A model generated the notes under the pieces. That model ran no database searches. It worked only from the letters and a program-made list of their open reading frames with translations, and had not been told where the DNA came from. The translations under genes and the position numbers were made by a program. Source: Bacillota bacterium (GTDB lineage Bacteria; Bacillota; Clostridia; DSM-8532). Taken from it: DNA of 64,000 nucleotides. The stretch is from NCBI GenBank assembly GCA_023411795.1, contig JAEYOK010000026.1, positions 3,368-67,367 on the forward strand. The letters run 5' to 3'. Within the stretch, counting starts at the first letter, position 1. The number at the start of each line of letters is the position of its first letter. Positions 62,854 to 64,000 of the stretch are shown one piece after another.

Positions 62854-63951
62854 GTGCTGAAGGTTACAATCAATGACATTGTTCCAGGTGCTGTTGTTGC
62901 CAAATCAATTTATAATGAAGATGGAGTCCTACTCGCTCCTAATGGTATGATTCTACGGGAAAAAGGGATAAGAAGACTTGAGGATTTAGGTATCCATCAG
63001 GCCTATGTTGTTTACCCCGAATCCGGAACCTCAAAAATACTGGAAATGTATGAAGAATCACCTCATCTAGATGATATAATCTGTAAAAATACTCGCATTC
63101 AGGCTCAAAAACTCATCAAAAAAGTAATGAACAGGGTCCTTCCCGAAAAAAGCATCAACCTTGATAAAATAAGTAAAATGGTTGAAGAGGTTATTGAACA
63201 GCTGCTCTCTGCAAAGGAGATTATGCTCACCCTATCAAGGCTCAGAACCATAGATGATTATACCTACGAGCATTCTGTCAACGTATGCGTCTTTTCTCTG
63301 GTAATTGGCATGGACATGAATCTCCCAATGTCAGAATTGAAGCTTTTGGGAACCGGTGCTTTATTACATGATATAGGAAAGGTCTGTATCTCCGAGGATG
63401 TATTGAAAAAGCCTTCAAGCTTGACCCGTGAAGAGTTTGATGAAGTGAAATCCCATACTGAGCTGGGTTATCAAATTCTTTTAAAGTCGGGCGTCTCGGA
63501 AGAAGTTGCTCAAATAGCTCTATACCATCACGAAAAATATGATGGAACGGGCTATAACAGATGTCTTCACGGAGAAGAGATACCCCTTTGGTCCCGGATT
63601 GTCACTCTGGCCGATTCATATGATGCTATGTCAAGCGATAGGGTTTATAGAAAAAGGTTTTCTCCAGATAAGGTGTACAAAGAAATTGCCTGCTTGAGCG
63701 GGCAACATTTTGACTACGATATTACAGAGCGCTTTTTAAGGCGTATAGATCTTTATCCCATCGGCACAGGTGTTTTATTAAATACAAACCACAAAGGCGT
63801 TGTAGTGGCACAGAACAAGTTTTTGCCTCAATCGCCGATCATACGTATCTTTAAGGATAAAAATAATCCACATAATATAGAGGATGGGGAAGACTACGTG
63901 GATATTGATATGTCAAAAACCAAGTATCTGTTTATTAAGGATACTTTCTGA
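62854..63951 (+). CDS. HD-GYP-domain protein
   Basis: A 365-residue cytoplasmic protein, likely a cyclic-di-GMP phosphodiesterase or a relative. The HD domain is seen in LLHDIGK (H172, D173), followed by HHEKYDGTGYNRC (H225, H226). The GYP motif reads GYN (G233-Y234-N235), a change at the third position that is thought to affect c-di-GMP binding. An N-terminal domain (about 1-110, NEDGVLLAPNGMILREKGIRRL) resembles the DUF3391-like part of HD-GYP proteins. It begins with GTG after GGTGGGG. No response-regulator domain is fused. Confidence 0.88.
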   Translation: MLKVTINDIVPGAVVAKSIYNEDGVLLAPNGMILREKGIRRLEDLGIHQAYVVYPESGTSKILEMYEESPHLDDIICKNTRIQAQKLIKKVMNRVLPEKSINLDKISKMVEEVIEQLLSAKEIMLTLSRLRTIDDYTYEHSVNVCVFSLVIGMDMNLPMSELKLLGTGALLHDIGKVCISEDVLKKPSSLTREEFDEVKSHTELGYQILLKSGVSEEVAQIALYHHEKYDGTGYNRCLHGEEIPLWSRIVTLADSYDAMSSDRVYRKRFSPDKVYKEIACLSGQHFDYDITERFLRRIDLYPIGTGVLLNTNHKGVVVAQNKFLPQSPIIRIFKDKNNPHNIEDGEDYVDIDMSKTKYLFIKDTF

Positions 63952-64000
63952 TTATTAGCAACATGCAACATTCTTTGAATAGCTTAATTAAAGCTAATTG

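Noticed and set aside
1..64000. tRNA, rRNA, prophage or insertion sequence genes
   Set aside because: None was recognised on either strand; no transposase, integrase or phage structural protein appears among the open frames.

Overview
The window reads as chromosome of an anaerobic, spore-forming, motile, low-to-mid GC Firmicute of the class Clostridia, probably a polysaccharide degrader of the Ruminiclostridium/Acetivibrio type. This is inferred from gene content: sporulation factors (sigma-H, SpoVB), an SLH-anchored multidomain surface protein, several chemoreceptors and a YjfB-type motility protein, the anaerobe-type bifurcating transhydrogenase NfnAB, and strong AGGAGG ribosome binding sites throughout. 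No rRNA, tRNA, transposase, phage gene or CRISPR array was seen.

Positions 1-25800 are a carbohydrate region. It opens with the 3' end of a GH65 phosphorylase gene and a possible structured RNA leader before a 2080-residue secreted protein (beta-helix, LamG-like, CBM9-like, Ig-like repeats, FN3, three SLH domains). A YesM/YesN two-component system, a lipoprotein sugar-binding protein with two permeases, a chemoreceptor and a GH36 alpha-galactosidase follow. Next come a LacI-type repressor and an operon encoding an FGGY kinase, a GatD-like dehydrogenase, a GatZ-like protein, a FucU-type mutarotase and an aldo/keto reductase. Three related LacI-type operator sequences flank the repressor gene and precede the kinase gene. 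Together these suggest import of alpha-galactosides, hydrolysis, and a PTS-free route from galactose or galactitol through a tagatose intermediate. The ABC transporter has no ATPase of its own; a MsmK-type ATPase gene stands alone at 31333.

Positions 25800-31100 (minus strand) hold two more chemoreceptors and argC-argB. Positions 31300-40160 hold the ATPase, a P-loop/Asp23 fusion overlapping sigH, a frameshifted bacteriohemerythrin next to two Spo0A-box matches, zapA, a membrane-anchored coil protein, a U32 peptidase-family protein, dut and a PepT-like peptidase. Positions 40250-45320 (minus) hold gdhA behind a possible structured leader, nfnAB, and a lipoprotein with an acidic linker and duplicated domain.

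Positions 45650-64000 are mixed housekeeping: spoVB, a CtsR-controlled hsp20, a PHP hydrolase, prfA, a ZIP transporter, a DUF3298 protein, a CYTH protein, a Cu/Zn superoxide dismutase, an iron alcohol dehydrogenase, a four-gene surface-glycan cassette, citrate synthase, yjfB, ccdA-tlpA, an SPFH/ribbon-helix-helix pair and an HD-GYP protein. In this part, ends of genes are repeatedly occupied by palindromic GGGGAC/GGGACA-type repeats, one of which supplies the C-terminal codons and stop of citrate synthase.
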